Shown here piece after piece: positions 5,154-5,600 of a DNA stretch of 5,600 bases; within the stretch, counting starts at the first letter, position 1; the number at the start of each line of letters is the position of its first letter. Source of the DNA: Elusimicrobiota bacterium (GTDB taxonomy: Bacteria; Elusimicrobiota; Endomicrobiia; CG1-02-37-114; JAHJSO01); NCBI GenBank assembly GCA_018830385.1, contig JAHJSO010000192.1:1-5600 (forward strand). Reading direction: 5' to 3'. The notes under the pieces are model-generated. The model had not been told where the DNA came from. It was given only the letters and a program-made list of their open reading frames with translations, and made no database searches. A program made the translations under genes and the position numbers.

Positions 5154-5600
5154 AAAATATACTTTTACACTTCCGGGTGCAGGGTGAACCAGTATGAAAC
5201 GCAACTGCTGATGGAATCCATTTGCGGTAGCGGCCGGGGGGACGGGAGTGCCGGTGTAGGTGCCCGTAGTAAAAATTACGAGCGGGTCGCCAGCCACACG
5301 GATGCGGACGTGTGCGTTATAAACTCCTGCACGGTTACCCACAATGCCGATGCGGACTGCAGGCAGATCGTCAGGAGGATACTGAGAGAAAATCCATCCG
5401 CCAGGGTAATTGTCACAGGTTGTTATGCGGTCTCTGCGGGTGATGAAATCAGGAGATTATCCCCCAGGGTTGAGGTGTATCCTGAAAAGGATGACGTCTC
5501 TGGGCAATTAGGCGACTGTGCCCCGGGGCAGCCGGAGCAGCCGGGGCAGCCGGGACGGCAGGACGGGAGGCAAGATGGGCAACAGGACTGTCGGCAGGGC
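5148..5600 (+). CDS. mtaB: tRNA t6A37 methylthiotransferase, MtaB-like (5' part only)
   Basis: MtaB is a cytoplasmic radical-SAM iron-sulfur enzyme that adds a methylthio group to t6A at position 37 of certain tRNAs. The 151 codons present cover the N-terminal UPF0004 domain. SGCRVNQYETQ (9-19), INSCTVT (58-64) and VTGCYA (89-94) supply the three conserved cysteines C11, C61 and C92. The VNQYET and TGCYA wording favours MtaB over MiaB or RimO. The radical SAM and TRAM domains would lie beyond the window edge. ATG 5148 is preferred because the family motif follows after the usual few residues; an in-frame ATG at 5130 would add six residues. No Shine-Dalgarno precedes either. Two Gly- or Gln/Pro-rich insertions (about 26-44 and 124-151) are unusual; the second is a tandem repeat. 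It may be read through from dnaJ, as in the B. subtilis dnaK operon, or have its own promoter that I cannot identify. Confidence 0.85.
   Translation, partial: MTKIYFYTSGCRVNQYETQLLMESICGSGRGDGSAGVGARSKNYERVASHTDADVCVINSCTVTHNADADCRQIVRRILRENPSARVIVTGCYAVSAGDEIRRLSPRVEVYPEKDDVSGQLGDCAPGQPEQPGQPGRQDGRQDGQQDCRQG
5529..5600 (+). repeat. In-frame tandem repeats in the mtaB-like gene
   Basis: Three 9-bp units of the form cagccgg(a/g)(g/a) fill 5529-5555 and encode QPE-QPG-QPG. They pass directly into diverged 12-bp units (5556-5600) encoding RQDG-RQDG-QQDC-RQG. Both periods are multiples of three, so the frame is kept. The block reaches the window edge, so its full length is unknown. It lies where MtaB proteins normally have only a short linker between the UPF0004 and radical SAM domains. 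Confidence 0.85.

Noticed and set aside
4998..5342. Minus-strand reading frame of 114 codons over the repeats and mtaB start
   Set aside because: Part of its product is translated palindromic repeat and the rest is the antisense of a recognisable UPF0004 domain. No support for a real gene.

Overview
The window holds a complete bacterial class I heat-shock operon, hrcA-grpE-dnaK-dnaJ, all on the + strand, followed by the first 151 codons of a fifth + strand gene. That gene is a MiaB-family tRNA methylthiotransferase best matching MtaB, and it runs off the right edge. The source is a bacterium: HrcA with a CIRCE-type operator is a bacterial control system, and the promoter has a perfect sigma-70-type -35 and -10. 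I cannot name the lineage. DnaK is the short type, lacking the insertion found in the ATPase domain of E. coli-like DnaK, and DnaK and DnaJ read like versions I recall from archaea and from poorly cultured bacterial phyla. Together with the abundant 'tgtcattgcgag' palindromic repeats, this suggests an uncultivated candidate-phylum bacterium, but only weakly.

Layout: 1-69 is the control region, with a promoter (12-41) and a CIRCE-like inverted repeat (43-69) over the expected transcription start. Positions 70-265 are a long untranslated leader that contains an 83-bp imperfect palindrome (94-176). hrcA (266-1375) overlaps grpE (1317-1922) by 59 bp. A 36-bp gap with a very strong ribosome binding site leads to dnaK (1959-3860), which overlaps dnaJ (3857-4963) by the 4 bases ATGA. 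Positions 4964-5147 are noncoding and packed with copies of the same palindrome family: one full copy, one half copy and a possible remnant. The mtaB-like gene starts at 5148.

How the genes work together: HrcA represses the operon through CIRCE. DnaJ delivers unfolded substrates to DnaK and triggers ATP hydrolysis, and GrpE resets DnaK by nucleotide exchange. In other bacteria, chaperone availability (classically GroEL) controls HrcA folding and so closes the loop. In Bacillus subtilis, mtaB (yqeV) is the last gene of the dnaK operon after two further genes. Here a MtaB-like gene directly follows dnaJ, which looks like a shortened form of that arrangement.

I do not see an undescribed multi-gene system. 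The points most worth a second look are the repeat family that brackets the operon and invades its leader, a repeat-end motif that includes the mtaB start codon, the low-complexity tandem repeats inserted in the mtaB-like gene, and an unusual HrcA recognition helix paired with a diverged operator.
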